A DNA stretch of 64,000 bases, from contig NZ_DLHA01000032.1 in assembly GCF_002482975.1 (NCBI RefSeq), forward strand, positions 328,304 through 392,303. Direction: 5' to 3'. This document shows, one piece after another, positions 15,646 through 25,836 of this stretch (position 1 is the stretch's first letter; every line of letters starts with the position of its first letter). Source of the DNA: Flavobacterium sp. UBA7680 (GTDB lineage: Bacteria > Bacteroidota > Bacteroidia > Flavobacteriales > Flavobacteriaceae). The notes beneath the pieces are model-generated. The model ran no database searches. It saw only the letters and a program-made list of their open reading frames with translations, and was not told the origin of the DNA. Both the position numbers and the translations under genes were made by a program.

Positions 15646-17052
15646 TTATTTCCAACCTCCACCCAAAGCTCTGTATAAGTTCACAACGGCTTGTAATTTT
15701 TGTAAATTATCGTTGATTCCGCTTAACTGTGCTGCTAAAAGGTTTTGTTCAGAAGTTAATACATCTGTATAATTGGTTGCAGAGCTGTATTCTAAAAGCT
15801 GCTGCGTAAAATCGACTGCTTTTACTAAAGCCTCAATTTGTTTTTGTCTTGAGTCTTCTTTTTCAACTGCCATTTGATACGAATACAAAGCGTTCGAAAC
15901 TTCCTGACCAGCCGTTAAAAGGCTCTGTTGAAATTTATTGTATGCCTGTAATTGCTGAGACTGTGCTGTTGTTAATCTCAATTTGTTTTTTCCCTGATTA
16001 AAAATAGGCTGTGTTAATCCTCCAATAATCGAATAAAAAATAGAATTACTAAAGAAATCTTTTAATTCTAAATTCGAAAATCCGCCGCTTGCTGTAAGCG
16101 TTAAACTTGGATAGAAATAGGTTTTAGCCAGATTTGTAGATTCAAAAGCAACTCTGAAATTAAACTCTGCCTGACGAACATCTGGTCGGTTTTGTAATAA
16201 CTGTGAAGGCACTCCAATGGCGATATTTTCGGGAATAACCTGCGTTCCTAATTCTCCTCTGTCAATTGGTCCCGGAGCTTGTCCTAATAAAATATTCAAA
16301 GCGTTTTCGGTTTCGCGAATACTTTGCTTCAAATCCGGAATCAAAACTTCTGCTGCATATTGATTAGCTTCACTTTGTACAACCGCCGCACCTGTTACAA
16401 TTGCGCCTTCTTTTAAATCTTTAATGGTTGCCACATTTTTAATACGGCTTTCTAATGTTTCCTGTGTGATTTTTAACGATTTATCATAAGCCAGCAATCT
16501 AAAATAATTGTTCGCAATATCTGAAATCAATTGTGTTTGAACTGCTTGTTTCGCCGCATCTGTAGCTAAATAAGTTGCCAAAGCTGCTCTTTTAGAACTG
16601 CTAAGTTTTCCCCAGATATCAGCTTCCCAGGATGTACTTAAACCTAATTTATAAGTTGTAGTCAACGTATTAATGTTGATTCCCGCCGGAAAATTAAGTC
16701 CTGCTTCAGATTGTTTCGTATGTGTTGCATTCGCATCCAATTGTAAAGTTGGATAATACGCTAATTTACTTTGACGAAGTGAAGCTTGTGCTTGTATGAT
16801 ATTCTCAATAGCATTTTTCAAATTAAGGTTATTGTCTAATCCTTTTTGAATTAATGCGTTCAGTTTTTCATCTTTAAAAACGCTCTGCCACGGCATATCT
16901 GCAATCGTAGTCGAATCGGCGGAAGCCTCATCACGATACAGTTTATCTGTCGAGAGTGTTGTTGGGCGTTCGTACTTTTTGGTAATCGAGCACGCACTTA
17001 AAAGTGCGGCTGCAATTACCATAAGAATATATTTATTTGAACTATTAGTCAT
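15646..17052 (-). CDS. RND efflux outer-membrane lipoprotein (NodT/OprM family)
   Basis: 468 aa. Lipoprotein signal with lipobox LLSAC, Cys21. Two TolC-like repeats follow, with the usual long helices and the markers WWxLF-equivalent DMPWQSVFKDEKL, LDANATHTKQSE, SWEADIWGKL and NRPDVRQAEF. It forms the outer-membrane exit duct of a tripartite pump. It is last in the operon after the adaptor and inner-membrane pump (18-bp gap from the pump gene). Confidence 0.92.
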   Translation of the reverse strand: MTNSSNKYILMVIAAALLSACSITKKYERPTTLSTDKLYRDEASADSTTIADMPWQSVFKDEKLNALIQKGLDNNLNLKNAIENIIQAQASLRQSKLAYYPTLQLDANATHTKQSEAGLNFPAGININTLTTTYKLGLSTSWEADIWGKLSSSKRAALATYLATDAAKQAVQTQLISDIANNYFRLLAYDKSLKITQETLESRIKNVATIKDLKEGAIVTGAAVVQSEANQYAAEVLIPDLKQSIRETENALNILLGQAPGPIDRGELGTQVIPENIAIGVPSQLLQNRPDVRQAEFNFRVAFESTNLAKTYFYPSLTLTASGGFSNLELKDFFSNSIFYSIIGGLTQPIFNQGKNKLRLTTAQSQQLQAYNKFQQSLLTAGQEVSNALYSYQMAVEKEDSRQKQIEALVKAVDFTQQLLEYSSATNYTDVLTSEQNLLAAQLSGINDNLQKLQAVVNLYRALGGGWK

Positions 17053-17070
17053 CTCTGTTTTAATTTAATT

Positions 17071-20000
17071 TTACTCTTTTTGAGCTTCTATTAACTGAAT
17101 TTCCTCGTCATCGTCTTCATCATCATAACCATCTTTTGCAGGGCCGCTCACTCTTTCTTGTAAAGTCTGGAAAATGATAAACAAAACCGGAATAACAAAT
17201 ACTCCTAAAATGGTTCCAATTAACATCCCTCCAACTGCTCCGGTACCAATCGATTTGTTCCCCACAGCTCCTGCTCCAGTAGCAAACATCAACGGAACTA
17301 ATCCTAAAATGAAGGCGAAAGAAGTCATCAAGATTGGTCGCAAACGTGCTACAGCTCCTTCAATTGCAGCTTGTACAATTGGCAGACCTTTACGTCTTCT
17401 GTCCAAAGCAAATTCGACAATCAAAATACCGTTCTTGGCCAAAAGTCCAATTAACATGATTAAGGAAATCTGCAGGTAAATGTTACTGTTCAGTTTAAAA
17501 ATAATCGAGAACAAATACGCCCCGGCTAATCCAAACGGAATCGAGAATAATACTGCAAATGGTAAAATATAACTTTCGTATTGTGCACTCAGTAAGAAAT
17601 AAACAAAAACCAAACATAGAATAAAGATGAAAATCGTTTCACTTCCAGATGCTAATTCCTCACGCGTTAATCCTGAAAATTCATATCCATAACCTGCCGG
17701 AAGATTTTCTGCTGCCACTTCCTGAATCGCTTTAATCGCATCACCGGAACTAAATCCAGGATTTGGCGCTCCTGTAATAGCAATAGAAGAGAAAAGGTTA
17801 AATCTTGAAATAGATTCCGGTCCAAAAACTCTGGTCATTTTAACAAATTCTGTAATTGGCGCCATGTTTCCGGCACTGTTTCTAATAAAGATTTTATTTA
17901 GTCCTTCTGTATTGGTTCGGAATTCCGGTGAAGCCTGAATCATAACACGGTATTGTTTTCCGAATTTATTAAAGTTCGAAGCATACAATCCGCCATAATA
18001 TCCCTGCATGGTTGATAAAATCGAATTTATCGAAACTCCTGCATCTTTGGCTTTTGCCAAATTAATATCCATCATATATTGAGGGAAACCAGGATTAAAC
18101 GGCGTTGTTGCGTATTGTATTTCCGGACGTTTTGATAATTTTTCTAAGAACTCTGTATTCACTTTAAAGAATTCAGCAGTCGTGTGTCCGCCTTTATCCT
18201 GAAGCTGGAATTCAAATCCACCACTTTGTCCAAAACCTTGAATCGTTGGCGGTGAAATAAAGAAAATATTGGCTTCGCGAATGCCGCTTGTTTTGGCAAA
18301 AAGCTGTCCGATAACGTCATTTACACTCAACTCACGTTGATCCCAAGGATACAATTTTACAATAACCATACTGTAAGCACTTCCTGCTCCGGCGGTAAAG
18401 TTCTGCCCCACAATACGAAGCGTATTTTTTACTCCCGGAATAGTTTTCGCAATACTATCAACTTTCTTAGCAATTACATCAGAACGCTCCATTGAAGCCG
18501 ATGGTGGTAAACTAATATTGGCAAAAACAGTTCCCTGATCTTCCGCAGGGACGAAAGCAGACGGTGTGGTTTTCATCATATAAAATAAACTGGCACCAGC
18601 AATAACAATAGCGGCTAATACAATCCATTTTTTAACGGAAAGGAAACTTACCGAACGTTTGTATCTTTCTGTTACATTCTCAAATGCAACGTTAAACGAT
18701 GTATAAAATCTTTGCAGATAACTTTTATGTTTATGATCGTCAGCATGTGGTTTTAAAAGCAAAGCACACAAAGCCGGACTTAAAGTCAAAGCGTTTACTG
18801 CCGAAAGAATAATCGCAACAGCCAGCGTAATACCAAATTGTTTGTAGAAAACCCCTGTTGATCCATTGATAAAAGTTACCGGAATAAATACCGCCGCCAT
18901 TACCAATGTAATCGAAATAATCGCTCCCGAAATTTCGCTCATGGCATCAATCGTAGCTTTCTTAGACGATTTATAACCGTGATCGAGTTTGGCGTGCACC
19001 GCCTCGACGACCACAATGGCATCATCGACCACAATACCAATGGCAAGAACCATCGCAAAAAGCGTCAATAAGTTAATCGTAAACCCAAATAAACTCAGGA
19101 AGAAAAATGTTCCTACAATCGCAACCGGAACTGCAATTGCCGGAATTAAGGTTGATCTAAAATCCTGAAGAAAAATAAATACTACGATGAAAACCAATAT
19201 AAAAGCTTCAATCAAAGTATGAATTACTTTTTCAATAGAAGCATCTAAGTTTTCGTTAACGTCAACCAGAATGGTATATTTTACTCCTTTTGGAAAACTC
19301 TTCGCTGCTTCTTCAATCAATTTTTTAGAATTGTTGATTACGTCACGCGCATTCGATCCCGGAGTCTGGCTGATTGCCATCGCTGCCGATTCTACACCGT
19401 TTGTTTTAATCGTTGAAGCATAACTCAAAGATCCTAACTCAACTTTAGCCACATCTTTAAGGCGAAGCATTTGCCCATTTCCAACAGATTTTATAACAAT
19501 ATCCTCAAATTCCTGAGCACTTGTTAAACGTCCTTTGTATTTAATTACATATTGAAAAGCCTGATTTCCGTTTTCACCAAATTTACCCGGTGCGGCTTCG
19601 ATATTTTGTTCTGCCAAAGCAGCCGAAATATCGCTCGGAATCAGTTTGTATTGCTGCATTACGTCTGGTTTCAGCCAGATTCTCATCGAATAATCTTTGG
19701 CACCAAAAACAGTTACATCTCCTACCCCAACTACACGCTGAATTTGCGGTACAAGGTTGATCTTCGCATAATTTTGGAGGAATGTCTGGTCGTAAGCTTT
19801 ATCCTCACTGTATAAAGAGAAAATCAATAAGTTACTACTCTGACTTTTGGTTACTGTAACCCCAGCCTGAGTTACCTCTACTGGCAGTAAACTTGTTGCT
19901 CTTGAAACCCTGTTTTGAACGTTTACCGCTGCTAAATCTGGGTTTGTTCCTACTTTAAAGAAAATTTTGATCGAAGCATTTCCATCATTTGTTGCTGAAG

Positions 20001-20238
20001 AAGTCATGTACGTCATGTTTTCTACACCATTAATTTGCTCTTCAAGCGGAATTACAATACTTTTTAATACCACATCTGCATTGGCACCCGTATAACTTGC
20101 CGACACGTTTACCGTAGGCGGCGCAATATCGGGATACTGAGAAATAGGTAACTCAATTAGGCCCAAAACACCTAAAATGACAATAATAACAGATATTACT
20201 GTCGAGAGTACAGGTCTTTGTATAAATTTTTTAAACAT
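17071..20238 (-). CDS. RND multidrug efflux transporter (HAE1/AcrB type)
   Basis: 1055 aa, full length for HAE1 pumps. It opens MFKKFIQRPVLSTVISVII. The proton-relay Asp pair is in GIVVDDAIVVVEAVHAK, and the second-half helix FALDRRRKGLP/ARLRPILMTS block is present, as are two large periplasmic loops. The C-terminus is acidic (GYDDEDDDEE). It exports toxic compounds using the proton gradient. Its start lies 5 bp after the adaptor stop. The substrate range is not predictable. Confidence 0.94.
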   Translation of the reverse strand: MFKKFIQRPVLSTVISVIIVILGVLGLIELPISQYPDIAPPTVNVSASYTGANADVVLKSIVIPLEEQINGVENMTYMTSSATNDGNASIKIFFKVGTNPDLAAVNVQNRVSRATSLLPVEVTQAGVTVTKSQSSNLLIFSLYSEDKAYDQTFLQNYAKINLVPQIQRVVGVGDVTVFGAKDYSMRIWLKPDVMQQYKLIPSDISAALAEQNIEAAPGKFGENGNQAFQYVIKYKGRLTSAQEFEDIVIKSVGNGQMLRLKDVAKVELGSLSYASTIKTNGVESAAMAISQTPGSNARDVINNSKKLIEEAAKSFPKGVKYTILVDVNENLDASIEKVIHTLIEAFILVFIVVFIFLQDFRSTLIPAIAVPVAIVGTFFFLSLFGFTINLLTLFAMVLAIGIVVDDAIVVVEAVHAKLDHGYKSSKKATIDAMSEISGAIISITLVMAAVFIPVTFINGSTGVFYKQFGITLAVAIILSAVNALTLSPALCALLLKPHADDHKHKSYLQRFYTSFNVAFENVTERYKRSVSFLSVKKWIVLAAIVIAGASLFYMMKTTPSAFVPAEDQGTVFANISLPPSASMERSDVIAKKVDSIAKTIPGVKNTLRIVGQNFTAGAGSAYSMVIVKLYPWDQRELSVNDVIGQLFAKTSGIREANIFFISPPTIQGFGQSGGFEFQLQDKGGHTTAEFFKVNTEFLEKLSKRPEIQYATTPFNPGFPQYMMDINLAKAKDAGVSINSILSTMQGYYGGLYASNFNKFGKQYRVMIQASPEFRTNTEGLNKIFIRNSAGNMAPITEFVKMTRVFGPESISRFNLFSSIAITGAPNPGFSSGDAIKAIQEVAAENLPAGYGYEFSGLTREELASGSETIFIFILCLVFVYFLLSAQYESYILPFAVLFSIPFGLAGAYLFSIIFKLNSNIYLQISLIMLIGLLAKNGILIVEFALDRRRKGLPIVQAAIEGAVARLRPILMTSFAFILGLVPLMFATGAGAVGNKSIGTGAVGGMLIGTILGVFVIPVLFIIFQTLQERVSGPAKDGYDDEDDDEEIQLIEAQKE

Positions 20239-20243
20239 TTCTT

Positions 20244-21398
20244 TTATTTTAAATCGGCGTATACTGTTTCTGCTTTTTGATTTTGAGCTTTAATCTCGCT
20301 TCCTTCTTTAAGAGCAGCAACTCCTTCTAATACAATTTCGTCACCTGCTTTTAAACCGCTTGTTACTACATAATAATTATTAGTTGTGTTTTCAAGTACC
20401 GTGATATTGACATTTTTAGTTTTATTGTCTTTTCCTAAAACAACTGCGAATATTTTATCCTGAAGTTCAAATGTTGCGCTTTGAGGAACTATGATTACGT
20501 CTTTAACGTCATTTGGAATTCTAACTGTTGTGCTGCTTCCGCTTCTGATAACTCCTCTTGGATTTGGAAAACGAGCTCTGATATTTACCGTTCCGGTTTC
20601 GGTATTAATTAATCCGTTTACGGTTTCTATTTTACCTTTTTGATCGTATGCAGAACCATCTGAAAGCAATAAAGAAACTGCCGGCAGACTTTTAATTTTT
20701 TGGTTTAATGAAGCTCCGGAATCTTTAGTAAAATTCAAAAGTGCTTTTTCATTTAAAGCAAAATAAGCATATACATTTCCAATGCTCGAAACTGTAGTTA
20801 AAGGTTCTGTTGTATTAGAACTTACCAAACTTCCTAAACGAAACGGAATCGAACCTACAACGCCGTCAACCGGACTTGTTACAGTTGTATATCCTAAATT
20901 GGTTTTAGCATTTACTAAAGCAGCATTTGCCTGAGCTAAAGAAGCCACTGCAGATTCATAAGTATATTGTGCCGACTCTAAATCGTACTTGCTTATAATT
21001 CCTTTTTCAACCAATGGCCTTACTTTGTTTACAGCCAGTTTTGCTGCACTTAAATCGGCCTGGGCACTTTTAATACTGGCAGATGCTGTACGAACTTGCT
21101 GCTCATATTCTGGCGCGCTTATTTTAAATAATGGCTGTCCGGCTTTTACAACCGCTCCTTCATCAACAAATATTTTATCGATGTATCCTTCAACCCTAGG
21201 TCGGATTTCTATATTCTGCTGTCCTTGAATGCTCGCTGGATAATCGCTGTTTAATGTAGCAGATTCCGGCTGTAAAGTCAGCGTTTTATACTCTTTAACC
21301 TGCGGTGCGCCTCCGGCCTGAGCCGATTTATCATTTTTACCGCAAGATGCGATAAGAACTGATGCTGCGAGAATGCTTAAAAATGATTGCTTATTCAT
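20244..21398 (-). CDS. RND periplasmic adaptor (membrane fusion protein, AcrA type)
   Basis: 384 aa. Lipoprotein signal with lipobox LIASC, Cys19. The lipoyl half-motifs (IEIRPRVEGYIDKIFVDEGAVVKAGQPLF and GYTTVTSPVDGVVGSIPFRLGSLVS in separate pieces) flank an alpha-hairpin rich in Ala and Lys; a beta-barrel and the membrane-proximal domain follow. It links pump and outer-membrane duct. It is first in the operon, and its start faces a LytS/LytTR pair across a 264-bp divergent gap, which makes that pair a candidate regulator. Confidence 0.92.
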   Translation of the reverse strand: MNKQSFLSILAASVLIASCGKNDKSAQAGGAPQVKEYKTLTLQPESATLNSDYPASIQGQQNIEIRPRVEGYIDKIFVDEGAVVKAGQPLFKISAPEYEQQVRTASASIKSAQADLSAAKLAVNKVRPLVEKGIISKYDLESAQYTYESAVASLAQANAALVNAKTNLGYTTVTSPVDGVVGSIPFRLGSLVSSNTTEPLTTVSSIGNVYAYFALNEKALLNFTKDSGASLNQKIKSLPAVSLLLSDGSAYDQKGKIETVNGLINTETGTVNIRARFPNPRGVIRSGSSTTVRIPNDVKDVIIVPQSATFELQDKIFAVVLGKDNKTKNVNITVLENTTNNYYVVTSGLKAGDEIVLEGVAALKEGSEIKAQNQKAETVYADLK

Positions 21399-21662
21399 TT
21401 GAAATAATATCTAATTATCGATTATATGACAACAAAAGAAATAAAATATAACAAGCAAAAATTTTGAAATAGACGGAGAGCAAATGACAATCGATAAAGA
21501 TAGCCTGACACACGATGGGATTTTTTAAAAGTTAAACAAGCGTTTAATTCCTAAACTCATCGGCTCAAAAATGGTTTTTACGGACTGTAATTCTGTTTTT
21601 AGCGATTGGTTCAAAATTGCATTCAAATAAACAGTAATATTGCCAAAAAGATAAAATTCGAA

Positions 21663-22706
21663 ATGGCATCAAAAGTATACAGATCTTATTATTTTACCGG
21701 ACTTCATATTCTGAGCTGGGTATTATTGGGATTCATCATGTTGTTTTACATGCCTTTAACCTGGAATGTAATTCTTCCGGGTGTGTTTTGGATTTGGCAG
21801 ATTATTGTACTGGTTTTATTGATCATTATTTTTTATTCTAATGCCAAAATCATAGTTCCAAAAACCATTATAAAAGACAATACTTCTCCTTTTTTGATTT
21901 GGGCTTTTCTCACCGTTTTTGCCATGCAGGTTATTGCTTATTTTTATACTTCTCAAACGGATCTTCATAATAAAATCAGTTTAGTTTTAGGGTTTAAAAA
22001 ATACCGAAATCCGTATTTTGACAATTATGTTTTAATGCTCACTTTATTGGTTTTAGGAATCAGCACGAGCTGGGCAATGTTACAGCATTGGCAGAAAGCC
22101 GCACAGCACAAACAAAAACTGGAACAGGATAAAACAATGGCCGAACTGGCGATGTTGAAAGCACAGATTAATCCGCATTTTTTCTTTAATTCCCTAAACA
22201 GTATTTATTCGCTTACGTATACAAATATTGAAGATTCGAGAAATGCGCTTCATACTTTAAGCCGAATGATGCGCTACTTACTTTACAGTACAGAAGAAAC
22301 AACTACTTTATTAAAAGAAGCCGAGTTTATGAGAGATTTTATCTCGCTGATGAAACTTCGTGCGAACAAAAAATTGACGATTATAACCGACATTCCAGAA
22401 AAGATACACGATTACCCAATTGTTCCGATGTTATTACTACCTTTAGTAGAAAATGCTTTTAAACACGGAATTCATGCTACGGATAAAAGTGAAATTTATA
22501 TTTCGCTGAGACAAGACGGAAGCAATCTTGAATTTGAGGTAAAAAACACATATTTCGAAAAAACAGCAACGACTGATGAAGGCGGAATTGGTTTAACGAA
22601 TACAAAACGCAGACTCCATTTAATATATCCAAATAAACATATGCTGACAGCCGGCATTGGTAAAAACGGAATGTATGATGTAAAACTGCAAATAAACTTA
22701 GAGTAA
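21663..22706 (+). CDS. LytS-type sensor histidine kinase
   Basis: 347 aa from the ATG at 21663; an upstream TTG at 21606 is open but less likely. Four hydrophobic segments occupy about residues 15-150, with no large periplasmic domain. The cytoplasmic half has the His_kinase motif QINPHFFFNSLNSIYSLTY, whose His is the phosphate acceptor, and the ATP-binding N-box LPLVENAFKHGIHA, then GGIGLTNTKRRL. Its stop overlaps the response-regulator start (TAATG). The signal is unknown; position opposite the RND operon suggests envelope or drug stress. Confidence 0.88.
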   Translation: MASKVYRSYYFTGLHILSWVLLGFIMLFYMPLTWNVILPGVFWIWQIIVLVLLIIIFYSNAKIIVPKTIIKDNTSPFLIWAFLTVFAMQVIAYFYTSQTDLHNKISLVLGFKKYRNPYFDNYVLMLTLLVLGISTSWAMLQHWQKAAQHKQKLEQDKTMAELAMLKAQINPHFFFNSLNSIYSLTYTNIEDSRNALHTLSRMMRYLLYSTEETTTLLKEAEFMRDFISLMKLRANKKLTIITDIPEKIHDYPIVPMLLLPLVENAFKHGIHATDKSEIYISLRQDGSNLEFEVKNTYFEKTATTDEGGIGLTNTKRRLHLIYPNKHMLTAGIGKNGMYDVKLQINLE

Positions 22707-23437
22707 TGGCAGTATTAAAATGTATAGCAGTAGATGATGAACCTCTCGCATTAAGACTTGTCGAAACTTTTATCGAACAAACTCCTTTTTTACAATTAAC
22801 GGCTAGCTGTGACAATGCAGTTGAAGCAATGAGTTTAATACGGGAAAAACAGCCTGATCTTGTTTTTTTAGATATTAATATGCCTAATTTAACGGGAATG
22901 GAACTGGCGAGACTTTTGCAGGAACAGCCGGGCTTGGTACCAAAAATTGTTTTTACAACCGCTTATAATCATTATGCTATTGAAGGTTATAAAGTAAATG
23001 CAGTCGATTATCTTTTAAAACCTTTTAGTTACGAAGAGTTTCTGCGCGCTGCCAATAAGGTATTGCAAATAACCGAAGAAGCTTCAAATAATTTCCAGAC
23101 GGTTGCAGCAGATGATGAATTTATTTTCTTAAAAGTAGAATACCAATGGGTTCGAATTCCGCTTAAAGAAATTTTATATATCGAAAGTTTAAAAGATTAT
23201 GTAAAAGTACATCTTGATGATTCTCAAAAAGGAGTGCTTTCGCTGATATCCTTAAAAGCTTTAGAAGAAAAACTACCATCGGCAAAATTTATGCGTGTTC
23301 ATCGTTCGTTTATCGTTTCTCTTGACAAAATAAACGCCATTACCAAGAATTCAATTTTCATTGGAAAAACTGAAATTACAGTAGGCGAACAATACAAGGA
23401 AACGTTTAAAACGATTGTCGATAAATGGCTGAAATAA
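22706..23437 (+). CDS. LytTR-family response regulator
   Basis: 243 aa. The receiver domain (about 1-120) has the acidic pair in AVDDEPLALR, phospho-acceptor Asp56 in LVFLDINMPNLTG and Lys in YLLKPFSYEEF. The LytTR DNA-binding domain (about 137-243) has LYIESLKDYVKVHL and FMRVHRSFIVSLDKI. It is translationally coupled to the sensor kinase. The probable targets are its own operon and the divergent RND genes, inferred from position. Confidence 0.9.
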   Translation: MAVLKCIAVDDEPLALRLVETFIEQTPFLQLTASCDNAVEAMSLIREKQPDLVFLDINMPNLTGMELARLLQEQPGLVPKIVFTTAYNHYAIEGYKVNAVDYLLKPFSYEEFLRAANKVLQITEEASNNFQTVAADDEFIFLKVEYQWVRIPLKEILYIESLKDYVKVHLDDSQKGVLSLISLKALEEKLPSAKFMRVHRSFIVSLDKINAITKNSIFIGKTEITVGEQYKETFKTIVDKWLK

Positions 23438-23456
23438 CATTGAAAATTAAAATATC

Positions 23457-23750
23457 ATGCAAAAAAGATCCAACAAATATTATCTAACCTTAAGCCTAAA
23501 AGAATACGCCAACGGCGACACGCATCCGGCAAAAGAATTAGGAATAGAATTCGACAATCACGACGAAATATTTGGAATCATCCAAAAAATAAAAGACAAA
23601 AATATATTCGAAAACCCGCACGAAGCCACACAGTTTGCGCTTGGATTAAAATTATTCAGCGAAATAAAACTAAAACACCGAAATAATCCTTTATTTGATG
23701 AATTGAATGAAGTGTTTCCAGTTTTTATGAAGAAGTTGAAAAGTCTTTAA
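23457..23750 (+). CDS. DUF3861-type small protein
   Basis: 97 aa, soluble, no signal peptide. Start KRSNKYYLTLSLKEYANGD and the later ATQFALGLKLFSE with a C-terminal FPVFMKKLKSL match the small DUF3861 family, whose function is not known. It begins 19 bp after the LytTR stop, so it probably shares the two-component transcript. Confidence 0.65.
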   Translation: MQKRSNKYYLTLSLKEYANGDTHPAKELGIEFDNHDEIFGIIQKIKDKNIFENPHEATQFALGLKLFSEIKLKHRNNPLFDELNEVFPVFMKKLKSL

Positions 23751-23887
23751 TTTAGTTTGCAGTCACAGTTTTCAGTTTCTCCAGCTAAAACTATTCAGAA
23801 AAGAATATTCATAATTCACAATTTATAATTCATAATTAACAATTAACTTTTTATTCCCTAATTTAGTTATCCCAAAAAACCAAGATC

Positions 23888-24781
23888 ATGGATAACAAAA
23901 TAACCAAAGAAGATATCAGTCAGGAAGTATTTGATTTATATGATGATTATGCTCATAATAAAATTAATCGAAGACAATTTGTAGAAAAACTTTCCATATT
24001 TGCGGTGGGTTCGCTTACACTTCCGTCACTTTTAAGTTTTATGACGCCCAATTATGTCGACAGTATTTTAGTTCCGCCAACAGATCCAAGATTAAAAACG
24101 GGTTATATCAACTACAATTCTCCAAAAGGCGGAGGTTCTATAAAAGGCCTTTTATCGCAGCCAGCGGATTCTAAAAAGAAATTACCCGGAATAATTGTAG
24201 TTCACGAAAACCGCGGACTTAATCCGTATATTGAAGATGTGGGACGAAGAGCTGCCATTGAAGGATTTATTACTCTTGCTCCAGATGCTTTGTCACCATT
24301 AGGCGGTTATCCCGGAAATGATGACGAAGGACGTGAATTGCAAAAGAAACGTACCCGCGAAGAAATGCTCGAAGATTTTATTGCTGCTTACGAATATTTA
24401 AAATCGCACCCAGATTGTAACGGATATATTGGTGTTGTTGGTTTTTGTTTTGGCGGATGGATTTCGAATATGATGGCGGTAAAAATTCCCGATTTAAAAG
24501 CTGCAGTTCCATATTACGGCGGGCAGCCAACAAAAGAAGAAGCCGAAAAAATAAAGACTCCGCTCCTATTGCATTACGCAAGTTTAGACACACGCGTAAA
24601 CGAAGGCTGGCCGGCATTTCAGGAAGTTTTAAACAAAAATAAAATCGAAAATACGGCTTATTTTTATCCAAATGTAAATCACGGTTTTCATAATAATACA
24701 ACGCCAAGATACGATGAAGCAGCGGCAACGCTATCGTGGACGAGAACTATCGATTTTTTTAAAACCAAACTGAAAAAATAA
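23888..24781 (+). CDS. Dienelactone hydrolase family protein with Tat-like signal
   Basis: 297 aa. Residues 28-50 carry a twin-arginine motif (NRRQFVEK) and a hydrophobic stretch, suggesting Tat export. The alpha/beta-hydrolase domain has the family's nucleophile Cys187 in GFCFGG, Asp234 in YASLDTRVN and His265 in NVNHGFHN. HENRGLNPYIEDVGRRAA is the conserved oxyanion-side segment. It hydrolyses an ester or lactone; related proteins are annotated carboxymethylenebutenolidase, but the substrate is open. The next gene (a GlxA-type regulator) starts 19 bp later and is probably co-transcribed. Confidence 0.85.
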   Translation: MDNKITKEDISQEVFDLYDDYAHNKINRRQFVEKLSIFAVGSLTLPSLLSFMTPNYVDSILVPPTDPRLKTGYINYNSPKGGGSIKGLLSQPADSKKKLPGIIVVHENRGLNPYIEDVGRRAAIEGFITLAPDALSPLGGYPGNDDEGRELQKKRTREEMLEDFIAAYEYLKSHPDCNGYIGVVGFCFGGWISNMMAVKIPDLKAAVPYYGGQPTKEEAEKIKTPLLLHYASLDTRVNEGWPAFQEVLNKNKIENTAYFYPNVNHGFHNNTTPRYDEAAATLSWTRTIDFFKTKLKK

Positions 24782-24800
24782 ACGAGAATTCTCTACAAGA

Positions 24801-25763
24801 ATGACAAAAACAAAACCATCGGTTTATTTCTATATTCCAAAGCAAGTCACTTTACTTGATTTGAGCGGTGTTGTCGAAGTGTTTCAGGAAGCTCGTGATT
24901 TGGATTTAGATTATCAGCTGGTATTTATCAGCGGACAATCTTCTGTAAGTTCAAATTCTGGATTAGAACTTTCTTCCTTAATTCATTTTACAAAAGTTAA
25001 TCCGCAGAAAGAAGATATTATTTTTATTTCCGGATTTAGCACGCGTGCTTTAAATTCAATTTCTGATGATCCTGTATTTTTTGACTGGCTGCATAAAGCA
25101 AATCAAAATCAAACTACAATTTGCAGCGTTTGTACCGGAGCTTTTCTTTTGGCAAAATCCGGTCTTTTAGATTATAGAGAATGTACCACGCATTGGAAAT
25201 TTGTAGAAAAACTCAAAACTGATTTTCCGCTTGTAAAAACACAAAAAAATACACTTTATACGAAGTCTGAAAACATTTATACAAGTGCCGGAATTGTTAC
25301 CGGAATTGATTTGGCTTTGTTTCTAATTGAAGAAAGACACGGAAAAGAAACGGCATCAAAAATAGCCAAAGAACTCGTAGTTTATAAAAGAAGAAACGGA
25401 ACTGAAGAACAGGAAAGTGTTTATTTACAATACCGAAACCATCGCGATGAAAAAATCCATACCATTCAGGATTGGATTATTTACAATTTAGAAAAAACTT
25501 CAACTATTGAATTTTTAGCCGAATTAGTTTTTGTGAGTCCAAGAAACTTAACCCGAATTTTTAAGAAAGAAACAGGCGTTACCGTTGCAGAATACCGTAC
25601 CAAATTAAGAATTGAAAAAGCAAAAAGTCTTCTCGCCAATTCTGATTATAAAATAGAACACATTGCACATTTATGCGGTTATAAAACTTCTAAACAATTA
25701 AAAATTGTGCTGCATCAAAACAGTGATACATTGAGTTCTTCAATCAAAAATCTCTTGTCCTAA
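24801..25763 (+). CDS. GlxA-type transcriptional regulator (DJ-1/PfpI + AraC HTH)
   Basis: 320 aa. The N-terminal DJ-1/PfpI-like domain (about 8-185) contains the elbow ICSVCTGAFLLAKSG. The C-terminal AraC domain (about 225-320) has two HTH motifs: STIEFLAELVFVSPRNLTR and YKIEHIAHLCGYKTSKQLK. It follows the dienelactone hydrolase gene closely and precedes an isochorismatase, so local control of those genes is likely. The ligand is unknown. Confidence 0.85.
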   Translation: MTKTKPSVYFYIPKQVTLLDLSGVVEVFQEARDLDLDYQLVFISGQSSVSSNSGLELSSLIHFTKVNPQKEDIIFISGFSTRALNSISDDPVFFDWLHKANQNQTTICSVCTGAFLLAKSGLLDYRECTTHWKFVEKLKTDFPLVKTQKNTLYTKSENIYTSAGIVTGIDLALFLIEERHGKETASKIAKELVVYKRRNGTEEQESVYLQYRNHRDEKIHTIQDWIIYNLEKTSTIEFLAELVFVSPRNLTRIFKKETGVTVAEYRTKLRIEKAKSLLANSDYKIEHIAHLCGYKTSKQLKIVLHQNSDTLSSSIKNLLS

Positions 25764-25836
25764 ACCGACTATTGTTTGTCCTTTTTCTGCATTTAGTTCC
25801 AAAGTACATTTGCAATCTAATCAAATAGATAAACAA

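Noticed and set aside
21606..21662. Longer TTG start for the LytS kinase
   Set aside because: TTG start is rare here; the ATG at 21663 leads straight into the first membrane helix.
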